64,000 nt of DNA, taken from the NCBI GenBank assembly GCA_963792075.1, contig CAWBUW010000008.1, forward strand, positions 13,323 through 77,322. The letters are read 5' to 3'. The DNA comes from CAWBUW01 sp963792075 (lineage in GTDB: Bacteria; Chloroflexota; Anaerolineae; Anaerolineales; UBA4823). The first letter of the stretch is position 1; each line of letters opens with the position of its first letter. Of the stretch, positions 51,154-59,425 are shown piece after piece. The notes under the pieces are model-generated. The model was given only the letters and a program-made list of their open reading frames with translations. It had not been told where the DNA came from and did no database searches. The position numbers and the translations under genes are program-made.

Positions 51154-52179
51154 TTAGAAATCACAGATGTACACTGTCTTCAGATACTCCATGTCATACA
51201 GATCGGGCAGAACGCCGGTCGAATTATTGAGAATGCACTCCCCTTTTTCTTCGTAAGTTGAATAATCGTCGCTCATACCCCAAACAATTATGTCTCTTGG
51301 CATGAATGCTATTACTGGTTGGGTGAGCCACATCACAGTTGGCGGTTCTCCTCCAACTGTGAACTCCACTCCTGGGCGCAGTGTGTATTCTCCAGGGTCC
51401 TGTAATCTGACCTCAATTTCAAAAACCTCGACTTCTCCAGGAGCTAAAGTGAAAAAGTCTGGTGGGTCGATTAGTGCTTTATTCTCTATCTGACCAAATT
51501 CCTCAAATTGGGCTAATACTATCTGGTGTTTCTCATCCCGCGGAATGTCGGCTACGAAATTTCGGTAGTAACCAGCTCCTCCACCAGAAACAAGCCATAC
51601 ATGTAAGGTTAAGTCAGAGGCTGAGTGGTCAATTTCCAGAGGAACTTTATTGCTCAATAGAACGGTTTTATCAGAAACGTTTGTTATAGTTACCGTAAGT
51701 CTATTTCCTGTCGGCAGGCTTATCCCTTGATCAAAGTCTATCTGGGGTTGGGATTTTCCCGCTGGCCTGCCCGGCAACATGAGCAAAAAGTAACCTCGTG
51801 GAGTATAACTCCGCTTTACAAATGGATCTCCATATTCGAGTTTGAGATATGAAGTATCAGGCCCGGTCATTGCTGTCAGCGTCGGTGTGCTGGTTGTTGT
51901 TGGTATCGTAGAGGGTGTTCCACTGTTGCTTGGAGGTTTAGTAACTGTGGATAATAGCGAAATTTGCGTAAGTCTTACTTCAGCAGTTTGAGTTGCCTTA
52001 ATTGGACGCTCTAACTGTGTCTGAATGCCTAGAAACCCAAAATATGCAGTGATGGTAGTGCCAATTACACCAATTAGCGCCACCATAACGGTCCCCAGGA
52101 GGCCGTATTTGGCAATCAAAAGATCAATGGTTGATTTGTTGGATGTGCTGGTTGGTAGGTTCTTACGATTTTTACTCAT
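51154..52179 (-). CDS. Membrane-anchored extracytoplasmic protein, unknown
   Basis: 341 residues. A hydrophobic helix at ~24-50 (YGLLGTVMVALIGVIGTTIT) follows a short basic front, then a Thr/Ser/Pro-rich linker (TPSTIPTTTSTPTLTAM). A beta-sandwich-like domain follows (GNRLTVTITNVSDKTVLLSN, LAPGEVEVFEIEVRLQDPGE). It is likely anchored in the membrane with the domain outside, or inside if reversed. ATG 52179 overlaps the stop of a small upstream frame (ATGA). Such a protein is out of character in the array and may be a passenger or a membrane-sensing component. No family recognised. Confidence 0.6.
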   Translation of the reverse strand: MSKNRKNLPTSTSNKSTIDLLIAKYGLLGTVMVALIGVIGTTITAYFGFLGIQTQLERPIKATQTAEVRLTQISLLSTVTKPPSNSGTPSTIPTTTSTPTLTAMTGPDTSYLKLEYGDPFVKRSYTPRGYFLLMLPGRPAGKSQPQIDFDQGISLPTGNRLTVTITNVSDKTVLLSNKVPLEIDHSASDLTLHVWLVSGGGAGYYRNFVADIPRDEKHQIVLAQFEEFGQIENKALIDPPDFFTLAPGEVEVFEIEVRLQDPGEYTLRPGVEFTVGGEPPTVMWLTQPVIAFMPRDIIVWGMSDDYSTYEEKGECILNNSTGVLPDLYDMEYLKTVYICDF

Positions 52180-52324
52180 ATGCGAATGTCTAGCTCCAAA
52201 ATGGTAGTGCTTTGATCAAGAAAGCCTAGTTCGGTGAATTCCTGTAAACCTTGCTGTAACGGGTTTTGTAAATCCACTCAAACGTATTATGCGAATCCGT
52301 GAATGTGGAAATCAGTTCAGCCAT
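52176..52324 (-). pseudogene. Small coupled gene, one frameshift
   Basis: Starts ATG 52324 behind AAAGGAGA and reads MAELISTFTDSHNTFEWIYK. One missing base in an A-run (plus strand ~52264-52267) moves it to NPLQQGLQEFTELGFLDQST and TILELDIRI, ending in an ATGA overlap with the membrane protein gene. Repaired length is 49 residues. The ribosome site, sensible joined peptide and coupling argue it is real. No family recognised. Confidence 0.45.
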
Positions 52325-52344
52325 AGTGCTCTCCTTTAAATTAC

Positions 52345-52636
52345 TCACCCTATCCAGCCATGCTTATCATAAAACTCGCCAATGTCGCGACAGTCCAGAT
52401 CATCCAGCATGGTGATATAACCTCCATAGCGGTAGCGCCGCCAGCATTTCTTCCCATCGATGAAGACTGGGTTTCCGCCGGAGTCGTGTTGGCTGAACCA
52501 CTCGGGAGTTCTCATTGTGATTGTTGACCGCCCGCTCACCGCACTCCCGGCAGACAAAGTTGGGGTAATTACGGGCAAACGCTGGGTCCGGTAAATCTTT
52601 CCCACAAATGCTGCACGCCAGTGGTTTTACTTTCAT
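52345..52636 (-). pseudogene. Small zinc-ribbon protein, one frameshift
   Basis: MKVKPLACSICGKDLPDPAF...NFVCRECGERAVNNHNEN gives two C-x2-C pairs, a compact zinc ribbon. Near 52510 the frame shifts to TPEWFSQHDSGGNPVFIDGK and KCWRRYRYGGYITMLDDLDC, then FYDKHGWIG. Joined length about 96 residues. It is placed right after the DNA methyltransferase gene (16 bases). The W-R-R-Y-R-Y-G-G-Y-I-T-M block looks conserved, but I cannot name a family. Confidence 0.55.
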
Positions 52637-52652
52637 AGGTCATTCCATCTTT

Positions 52653-55600
52653 TCAATTCCAGGTCGGCTTCCAGAACTTACTTGGCTCTTTAGCAAGCCT
52701 CTCCTCAAAAAACTTCCAAGCCACCCGGTAATCATCCTCCCGGTCTACCGGCGTGAACGGCGGCACCATCTCTGGGAACTTGGGGTGGCTCTCATTCACA
52801 TCGAGCTCGCCACCGACTGTCTTCATTGGTACTTCCATGCCCTGCTGGTCGAAGCGCAAAGCATGTTCATGTTCTTGTAGTACCGGGAATTGGATCCGGT
52901 AGATGGTGAGCAGCTCATCGAGCGTAAGCCCTAGCGCTAGCGCTGCCAGCACATCAATTTCCACCAAAGCCTGTCGACGTTCGAAGGGTGTGCGCAGGGC
53001 CACATGTCGCTGCCAATGCGGGGTGAGATCCCCCCACGGTTTCAGGCGCGGGTCGACTCGGCTCCAGTCATCATCATTAAAATTGGGAACATATAATTCT
53101 TCCCATAAAGCGGAATAGTGAAACGTCAAACAATTGAGCCGTAGGGTCCGTGAAATTAAGAGATTGTTTTTATCTATCGAATTGGGTATAGGTAAAAGCG
53201 ATAACAGATCGTTTCCCATACCACCTTTACCGCTAATTTTTACGAAAAAGTCGTAAATAACCGATGAACACATTCCAGAAAAACCAACTAGCAATGCGTT
53301 GGATACGAAGCTTATAGAAAATAATGTGTTGATATTTGCTGCTTTAGGGGGTGCTATGCAGTTCACCAGAGTCCTCTCACCAGCTTGACTAAGCATATAA
53401 CGGTGCAGATGTCTATAATTTTCAGTTACTTTGCCCTGCTTCCAATTTGGTACACGTCGCTGGTATTCTTCCCGGGGGCAATGAGGAGCATATACTGTTC
53501 TTGGTAAGAAATCATCTGGAATATTAATAAGATCAATTTCTTGATAATCACCTTTAGATGTACACCCCTCATTTGGGCTTTTACTAAACGGAGTGGCTAC
53601 ATAGATATGCGGACCGGATACGATCCATTCGTCCAATGACACAGGTATCCGGCAGTCGCGACGAATAGTTCCATCCTTCTGAGCGCCTGTCTCATGCCAC
53701 ATCTCACAAGCAAAATAATTATTAGATTCATCAGTCAAATGCCTGGTTTGCTGAGAGAATTTCTTGAGAACATGCATAATCTCATTGCTATGAATGAGGG
53801 GTAACCGAGTATGTATTTTGGGCATCCCACTTTCTTCAAATACTTGCGAAAGTAAATCCAAGTTAGATTCAGTTATATTAACTATTCGATTTTTATGACC
53901 ACGCACATCCCAATTCCCTGAAATGTTCTTTATGCCGGGGGTTTCTCCATAACCATCGTGAGAATAACATGCATCTATTGTGGTTGGGTGAAATAAATTG
54001 ACAGCATGATCAAATTTAATATCATTTTTTGGAGTTGACTTATAAATATTTATGCTATATCTGACACGATCCCCAATATCACTGAAAAGCTTTAATTGGT
54101 TTTGGAAAAGGTAGTGTGCCACTAGCCTTCGGTATATTTGTGCGCGGAAGGATCCGCCTTTAGAATCTTCGTATACCCCTTCTGGATGCAAAAAGCCGAT
54201 CACACCATTTGAACTGCCTACATCCCATGATCTACAGACGAAACATTTATAAGAGTTACTTTGCATGCCTTTTAGAAGCGCATAATTAGCATCTGCATTT
54301 AAAAATTCCATTGAAGCCACTGTTTCGACAAATTGGATAAAGTATTCTCCTAGTACACCTTGCTTACTTAACAATCTATTGCGTTGGTTAGCAACTTCAC
54401 TTGCGGATAATTTCCTTATTGCCACAACAGGTTCAAAATCTGCTAGTACACTACTTTCATCCCAACCCAATTTTACCCACGGTGGATTTCCCAATATTAA
54501 ATTAAACCCATCCCTCTTAGCAAACACATCCGGAAAAATCAACTCCCAGTGATGGAAGAAGTGTTTGTTAGCCACTTGGTATACTTTCTCCAGGCGCAGG
54601 TTGTTGCGTATCAAGTCGTTGATGGTAAACGATTTGATATCGCCAAAGCGGGTCTGTTTCAGCTTGGGCGTTTCAAACAAACCCAACTGCTCCGGCGGTC
54701 GCTCGAAGCCAGAATCATCCCCGGCGGCAAAAATGTTAGCCAGATCATCCATGTACTGCTTCCGAGTAGGTAGTTTAGTGGCTTCAGGGATGGGCCAGAA
54801 CCACAGTGCGCACCAGTAATCCAGCACCAGCTTCAGGCGGGCATAGGGACCGTTGGGGCGCTGCAATTTTTCAAGCTCTTTCTGGCGCTGATCAATGCTG
54901 AGCTTTGCCGGGGCAGGCTCCTGGGGCTGTCTCCACACCGTTACGGGCTGGCGAGTTTTCTCCAAGAACTGACTGCGCTCGTCTAGGGCTTGCTGCCACA
55001 GCTCGTCCGCCCGGTCTGAAAGGGCGACCAGGTTCCGGATCTCCGCCGCGCTGAAGGGGCGGGTGAACTCCTTACGCCACGTCTTGATCCCCTCCACTTC
55101 CTTGGGCGCCAGATCCTTGATCACCTTATCCTTATCAAAAGCCGCCATGCCGGCATCCGGCAGCAGCCAGTGGTAGATCGTCCCTGCCGGGCGGGGGCGG
55201 ATCCTGCCTGCATGGCGCTCTTCCGGGGTCTCCGGCGCTAACGGACAGGGGGCAGGCGCCTGGCTGGCATACGCCCCGCTTTTAACCTCTTCAGACGTGT
55301 ATACCTGTCGGCGCGCGCCGACCAGGCTGTTACCCGCTGACAGGCGCGCCCCTAACCAGGGGGTGGGCGCCTCCGGGTAGAGGATGTTCAGCCACAGCGA
55401 GACTTCGGCCAGGCGCACGGCAGTGGGGTTGAGGTCCACGCCGTAGGCGTTGTTGACCGCCAGGAAATACTTGACCTTCTGGCGCTCCAGGCGGTAATCA
55501 TCGGGGGCGATGCGCTGGCCCGTTTCCGCTTGCTTGCGCTCCAGGTAGGCGTCGGCGAGCTGGTTGAGCGCCTCGTTGATGAACGCTCCCGATCCCATGG

Positions 55601-56372
55601 CTGGCTCGCAGATGGTGAGCCGCAGGATGTCATCGGCGGTCTTGTCTTTGAGCAGTTCCTTCAGACTGTACTTGACCACGCACTGGGTCAGCACTTCGGG
55701 AGTGTAGTAAGAGGCCGATTTCTGCCGGTCGCGCCCTGCCAGGCGGAAAACGAACGAGCCTTTCTCGTAGGTCTTGCGCTGCATGGTAGCGCTGTCATAG
55801 ACGAACTCTTCTGGCTCGTAGCGCCCGAGCTCGCTTTCGGGGATGAAATAAGTTTGGGCAGTCTCGTCGGCCTCCCTGGCGTCGGCGGGCTTGACCTCAT
55901 ATAGCCGCTCGCTGGCGAAGAAGCCGCTGTAGCTGAGCAGGGCTTCGTACACCGCGCCTAACTGGTTGATGCCCAGTTGGGCATAGCTGATGCGCCCGCG
56001 CTGGTATCTCCTGCCTGGCTTTTCTTTCGACAGGGAAAGGAGCTGGATGACTTCCTGCAGGACGTGGTTGCGGAAGCGCACCGACGAGAGCAGGGGCGTG
56101 CTCTGGCGGTTGAAGAGCGGGCTGTGCAAGCCCTGCACCCGGAAGCCATAGTCATCATAACCAGCGACCGGCACACTGTTCTCCATCTCGAAAGCATACT
56201 GCTGCGGCTGGTGACCTTCATCTACCAGGCTGAACAGGCGGTTGAGGCTATCATTGATGTAGTAGCCGTTCTGCGCCTGCGGGGTAGTCAGCGGCACCTG
56301 CTCCAGGTCGCGCAGGGCTTCCAGCGAATAGCCCTTCAGGTACGCTTCGGCTTTTACCGGCACCACATCCAA
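52653..56372 (-). CDS. DrmMI-like Eco57I-class DNA adenine methyltransferase, main part
   Basis: 1239 readable residues that continue the 56441-57325 part. Motif I LTICEPAMGSGAFINEALNQ (near joined residue 575), the AVNNAYGVDLNPTAVRLAEV strand (motif II/X region), and motif IV LILGNPPWVKLGW (~945) mark a gamma-class N6-adenine enzyme of the Eco57I/BREX PglX/DISARM DrmMI type. The C-terminal ~350 residues are the target-recognition and helical region. In class 1 DISARM, DrmMI modifies host DNA so that the system ignores it. The gene lies between the array's helicases, as expected. No nuclease domain is apparent in it. Confidence 0.85.
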   Translation of the reverse strand: MDVVPVKAEAYLKGYSLEALRDLEQVPLTTPQAQNGYYINDSLNRLFSLVDEGHQPQQYAFEMENSVPVAGYDDYGFRVQGLHSPLFNRQSTPLLSSVRFRNHVLQEVIQLLSLSKEKPGRRYQRGRISYAQLGINQLGAVYEALLSYSGFFASERLYEVKPADAREADETAQTYFIPESELGRYEPEEFVYDSATMQRKTYEKGSFVFRLAGRDRQKSASYYTPEVLTQCVVKYSLKELLKDKTADDILRLTICEPAMGSGAFINEALNQLADAYLERKQAETGQRIAPDDYRLERQKVKYFLAVNNAYGVDLNPTAVRLAEVSLWLNILYPEAPTPWLGARLSAGNSLVGARRQVYTSEEVKSGAYASQAPAPCPLAPETPEERHAGRIRPRPAGTIYHWLLPDAGMAAFDKDKVIKDLAPKEVEGIKTWRKEFTRPFSAAEIRNLVALSDRADELWQQALDERSQFLEKTRQPVTVWRQPQEPAPAKLSIDQRQKELEKLQRPNGPYARLKLVLDYWCALWFWPIPEATKLPTRKQYMDDLANIFAAGDDSGFERPPEQLGLFETPKLKQTRFGDIKSFTINDLIRNNLRLEKVYQVANKHFFHHWELIFPDVFAKRDGFNLILGNPPWVKLGWDESSVLADFEPVVAIRKLSASEVANQRNRLLSKQGVLGEYFIQFVETVASMEFLNADANYALLKGMQSNSYKCFVCRSWDVGSSNGVIGFLHPEGVYEDSKGGSFRAQIYRRLVAHYLFQNQLKLFSDIGDRVRYSINIYKSTPKNDIKFDHAVNLFHPTTIDACYSHDGYGETPGIKNISGNWDVRGHKNRIVNITESNLDLLSQVFEESGMPKIHTRLPLIHSNEIMHVLKKFSQQTRHLTDESNNYFACEMWHETGAQKDGTIRRDCRIPVSLDEWIVSGPHIYVATPFSKSPNEGCTSKGDYQEIDLINIPDDFLPRTVYAPHCPREEYQRRVPNWKQGKVTENYRHLHRYMLSQAGERTLVNCIAPPKAANINTLFSISFVSNALLVGFSGMCSSVIYDFFVKISGKGGMGNDLLSLLPIPNSIDKNNLLISRTLRLNCLTFHYSALWEELYVPNFNDDDWSRVDPRLKPWGDLTPHWQRHVALRTPFERRQALVEIDVLAALALGLTLDELLTIYRIQFPVLQEHEHALRFDQQGMEVPMKTVGGELDVNESHPKFPEMVPPFTPVDREDDYRVAWKFFEERLAKEPSKFWKPTWN

Positions 56373-56440
56373 CTCACTGCCGCGCGCCTCGGCGTAGAGC
56401 AGGAACAGCAGGCGGTAGAGATAGGTCAGGGCTTCATCAG

Positions 56441-57325
56441 TCAGCTTGCGCGCCAGCGCTTCATCCTGGAACAGCGCCCGCGTGCCACGCTGCGCTGGTA
56501 CCAGACATACTCATTGGCGAGCAGCTCCACCGCCCGCCGCAGGCCGTACTTGAGGTCGCTGGAGACGCCGTAGGCGTGCTTGTGGCTGTTCTCGTCCAGC
56601 GTGTCATGGATGGGGATGCCCTCGCCCGGACACAGCGCGTCGCGGCTGAGCAGAGCGGCTGCGGCGCGCAGGGTCTGGCTCTGACGGCGTCCCAGGATCT
56701 CATCCAGGTCAAAGAGCAGGTACTGGCCGCGCCCCCACTTGGTACGGTCCACCAGGTACACATAGCGCCCGGCGCAGAGCAGCAGCCAGCGCGGCGGCTC
56801 GTCGCTGGCGAAGATGTCGCCGATCAAATCTTCCCAGCGCGCATCGGGCAGAACATAATCCACCTCGCCCCAGGAGGCGGCGGACGGGTACTGGCGGCGG
56901 AAGGGGCGCTGGTCAAAGGGGGATGTGTCGGCCTCCATCAGTTCGTCCTTGCCGGGGAAGGGCGTCTCCACGATCCACAGGTAGGCGTGCCCGTCGCGCA
57001 GAAGGGCGCTCAGCACGGGCACCGCCAGCTTGCCTGCCAGGTAGCGCAGCTCGAAGGTGTAGTCGTAGCCCAGCGCTTCCAGCAGGGCGACATGGAAGCG
57101 GTGCGAGGCCTCGTACCGGCTCTCCACCGAGAGCTCCGGCCTGGCCTGCGACTTGGCTTTGAAATATTCCGTGCCCAGGCGGTAGAGGCGGTGATCAGGC
57201 GTGGCCTCATCACCCTCGCGCCACCTGGCGAACAAGCCTTTCAGGTCGTTCTCAAGCAGGGCTTCGAGGTAGTGATGGCTGTAGAATTCGCCGATGTTCT
57301 GGATGCCGGTGAGGTCGAGGGACAT
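56441..57325 (-). CDS. DrmMI-like methyltransferase, N-terminal part (frameshifted)
   Basis: Begins MSLDLTGIQNIGEFYSHHYL and runs to EYVWYQRSVARG, after which the frame is lost. One base over, the protein continues ALFQDEALARKLTDEALTYL, then YRLLFLLYAEARGSELDVVP into the main part. One base shift near 56475-56485 is enough to join them, giving about 1555 residues for 52653-57325. The N-terminal domain (LLLCAGRYVYLVDRTKWGRG, YLLFDLDEILGRR) resembles the front region of large Eco57I-type enzymes, where a degraded PD-(D/E)XK fold sits. The start is 12 bases from the upstream stop. Confidence 0.8.
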   Translation of the reverse strand: MSLDLTGIQNIGEFYSHHYLEALLENDLKGLFARWREGDEATPDHRLYRLGTEYFKAKSQARPELSVESRYEASHRFHVALLEALGYDYTFELRYLAGKLAVPVLSALLRDGHAYLWIVETPFPGKDELMEADTSPFDQRPFRRQYPSAASWGEVDYVLPDARWEDLIGDIFASDEPPRWLLLCAGRYVYLVDRTKWGRGQYLLFDLDEILGRRQSQTLRAAAALLSRDALCPGEGIPIHDTLDENSHKHAYGVSSDLKYGLRRAVELLANEYVWYQRSVARGRCSRMKRWRAS

Positions 57326-57336
57326 TGTTATGTAGC

Positions 57337-57909
57337 CTAACTATTTAGTTGATCAGCAGCCCTAAGATCCAATTCAGAAAAACCTATCTTTTGTAGATAG
57401 AGTAGCTCTTCTAGAGCCTCTTCGCTCCAATTCCAACTGCCTGTTTTACTAAGCCGTTGTAAGTGCTGATCCATCCAGCGAAAACGGTAAAGGATCCATC
57501 CTAATGCATACTCTAATGGAATGAGGATGTAACCATCGTCAATCGATAGCAAATCATATTTCATTGAGATAGAAATTGGAACCGCTTCTACTTCGGGACC
57601 AAAGAAACACTTTGCGTATTCTATGTGATCCTCTTGTGGTCTTTCGATTTGGGCATTACCTTTGATCTCTGCTATGAGGCCGACTAACGATTGGAGCGCA
57701 TCCTTATTTATTAAATTGCTGACACACTCAAATAATCGAATATCAATCGGTAAGGGTGCCCCTCCGCATATTTCCTGGCATCCTGGAGATCTCAGAGCCA
57801 ACAAATCGATATGATTATGGTGATCATTCGCAAACATAGTGAATTGAGGGAGGAGAAAGAAGCCGTTCAACCGAAAGTATGTGTTGATAATTTTCTCTGG
57901 AGTATTCAT
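57337..57909 (-). CDS. Putative PD-(D/E)XK-fold protein of the DISARM-like array
   Basis: 190 residues from ATG 57909. YFRLNGFFLLPQFTMF, then HNHIDLLALRSPG (Asp in a strand) and VGLIAEIKGNAQ (E-x-K) suggest a nuclease-like core, a pattern seen in several small restriction-like proteins. The C-terminal half is helical. It lies between the methyltransferase and two small paralogous genes and shares their direction. It is either an effector or a structural subunit; I recognise no named family. Confidence 0.5.
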   Translation of the reverse strand: MNTPEKIINTYFRLNGFFLLPQFTMFANDHHNHIDLLALRSPGCQEICGGAPLPIDIRLFECVSNLINKDALQSLVGLIAEIKGNAQIERPQEDHIEYAKCFFGPEVEAVPISISMKYDLLSIDDGYILIPLEYALGWILYRFRWMDQHLQRLSKTGSWNWSEEALEELLYLQKIGFSELDLRAADQLNS

Positions 57910-57923
57910 ATTTGGGGTCTTTC

Positions 57924-58310
57924 TTAGGGTTTAATTGCCTGAGCCATAGCCTGGGCGAAGTTGATCTGCACCTGGTAGCGGTGGCGCGCATCCAGGGTAA
58001 GCAGGAAATTGGTTTCCAGGTTCAGCGTGCCCAGAGTGCGCCCGCCATCGCGCAGGTCATCAAACACAATGCTCGTGGGGGCAGAGAAATAGATGCGCAC
58101 ATAGAACTGGTACTGACCTGGCTTCTGGCCATCCTCCCCTGGAACGCGCAGGATGAAGCCGCGGTAAGCCCAGCCGCCAGGATTCCAATACGGATCGATG
58201 TCCGTACCGAAACGCTCACTGAATACACCTTTGAACACCTGGGACAACTCATGGAAGAGATGGTTCTGTGCAGTCAAAGCCTTGACCATGCGCAAGTCGA
58301 TGGCATTCAT
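57924..58310 (-). CDS. Small array protein A (paralogue of the next gene)
   Basis: 128 residues from ATG 58310, overlapping the upstream stop by 4 bases. Core: GGWAYRGFILRVPG, then GQYQFYVRIYFSAPTSIVFD. The neighbour at 58307-58768 has GFGWRGYKLEHSAVLPAGQY and YFQIYLGNPTNLIFME in the same order. The two therefore share a fold, probably a beta-sheet with one edge helix. Function unknown; tandem paralogues inside a defence operon often act as paired recognition or scaffold subunits, which is inference. Confidence 0.55.
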   Translation of the reverse strand: MNAIDLRMVKALTAQNHLFHELSQVFKGVFSERFGTDIDPYWNPGGWAYRGFILRVPGEDGQKPGQYQFYVRIYFSAPTSIVFDDLRDGGRTLGTLNLETNFLLTLDARHRYQVQINFAQAMAQAIKP

Positions 58311-58768
58311 GACTTCATCTCCTGGGATTTGGTGGGGACAATCTTTATACGCAGGGGTGATTGCTGCCAGCGGGTGGCTTCAGCCAGCGCCTCACGCAAG
58401 CAGTTGAGCACCACCTGCTTCTGCCCATCAGGAGCCAGGTCATAAAAGCCAGCTTCAAGCAGGTCAAGCTGAACCGAGAAGGGGTAGGTGTACACGCCGT
58501 TGATGTAGGATTCCATGAAGATCAGGTTGGTGGGGTTGCCCAGGTAGATCTGAAAGTAATACTGCCCTGCTGGCAGCACGGCGCTGTGTTCCAGCTTATA
58601 GCCGCGCCAGCCAAAGCCAGCACATTTCTTGGGCCTGACATCCGGCAGCACCTCTTTCAGGCAGTGATATAACAGGCTGAGGAAATCATCGAGCTGGCGC
58701 ATCCCTTCGATGTAAGACGGAAGGGACAGCCCAATCCCATGCTCGTAGAAGTTTTTTGGGTTTTCCAT
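58307..58768 (-). CDS. Small array protein B (paralogue of the previous gene)
   Basis: 153 residues from ATG 58768. The front is helical (MRQLDDFLSLLYHCLKEVLP), then the shared beta core GFGWRGYKLEH, GQYYFQIYLGNPTNLIF, and a helical end. It follows the DrmD C-terminal frame with no gap (stop and start adjacent) and overlaps protein A by 4 bases. All three are thus translationally coupled. No named family recognised. Confidence 0.55.
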   Translation of the reverse strand: MENPKNFYEHGIGLSLPSYIEGMRQLDDFLSLLYHCLKEVLPDVRPKKCAGFGWRGYKLEHSAVLPAGQYYFQIYLGNPTNLIFMESYINGVYTYPFSVQLDLLEAGFYDLAPDGQKQVVLNCLREALAEATRWQQSPLRIKIVPTKSQEMKS

Positions 58769-59425
58769 CTATTTACTCCCACTATTGGCAAAAACAATCG
58801 CCACCCGCAAATAAGGTGCGTTGACTGCTGAAAACGTGTCGTTCAACCAATCCAGGCGCTGCTGGTAGAGAGCTTTGACCTCGCTGCGCTCATGATGGAG
58901 CCGGGCTGCCGGCGCGCCGCGAGCGGTCAAAGCCTCAGCATCCAGGCGGTAAAGGGCTGCATCGTACCATTTTTTTAGCTTGCGCTGGTCATCACGCAAG
59001 CGCTTCCCCAATGCCTGGCCGCGTTCCGTGCGCTGCTGTTCCATGTGCTCGCGGGCATAATTCACCGCAGCAGGCAGGCGTTTGCGCAGCGCCTCTGCCT
59101 GGTGGTCGCTGACAAAGCCGCGATTGGCTAAACCATTGGTGAAGCCGACTGCCTGGAATACGCCTGCCAGGCTGAGCGCCTGCCAGATTTTTCCTTCTGG
59201 CTGGACGCCGAACCATTCGCTGATGACAGGCTGGCTGCGCTTGTTGGAAAGCACGCCTTGGAATAAGAAGATGGGCTGTTCAGGAGACAGGCTTGGGGAG
59301 ATCAGCACGGGCGCTTCATGACGACCGAAGCGCACCAGCAGCTTATCCACCAGCCAATCCATGATGGGGTGCATTTCCCAGAATAATTGCTCCTGCGGCC
59401 AGGCGCCTTCGCGTTTGCGCGGCAT
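58769..59425 (-). CDS. drmD: DrmD helicase, C-terminal part (frameshifted)
   Basis: 218 residues in the frame that takes over from 59343-61682: RKREGAWPQEQLFWEMHPIM, DWLVDKLLVRFGRHEAPVLI, then PIFLFQGVLSNKRSQPVISE and helices. This is the usual DrmD C-terminal domain. The ATG at 59425 is incidental. Deleting one base near 59426-59432 (GCCGCGCAA) joins AIADAA to RKREGAWP. Rejoined length is about 970 residues, close to full-length DrmD. Confidence 0.8.
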   Translation of the reverse strand: MPRKREGAWPQEQLFWEMHPIMDWLVDKLLVRFGRHEAPVLISPSLSPEQPIFLFQGVLSNKRSQPVISEWFGVQPEGKIWQALSLAGVFQAVGFTNGLANRGFVSDHQAEALRKRLPAAVNYAREHMEQQRTERGQALGKRLRDDQRKLKKWYDAALYRLDAEALTARGAPAARLHHERSEVKALYQQRLDWLNDTFSAVNAPYLRVAIVFANSGSK

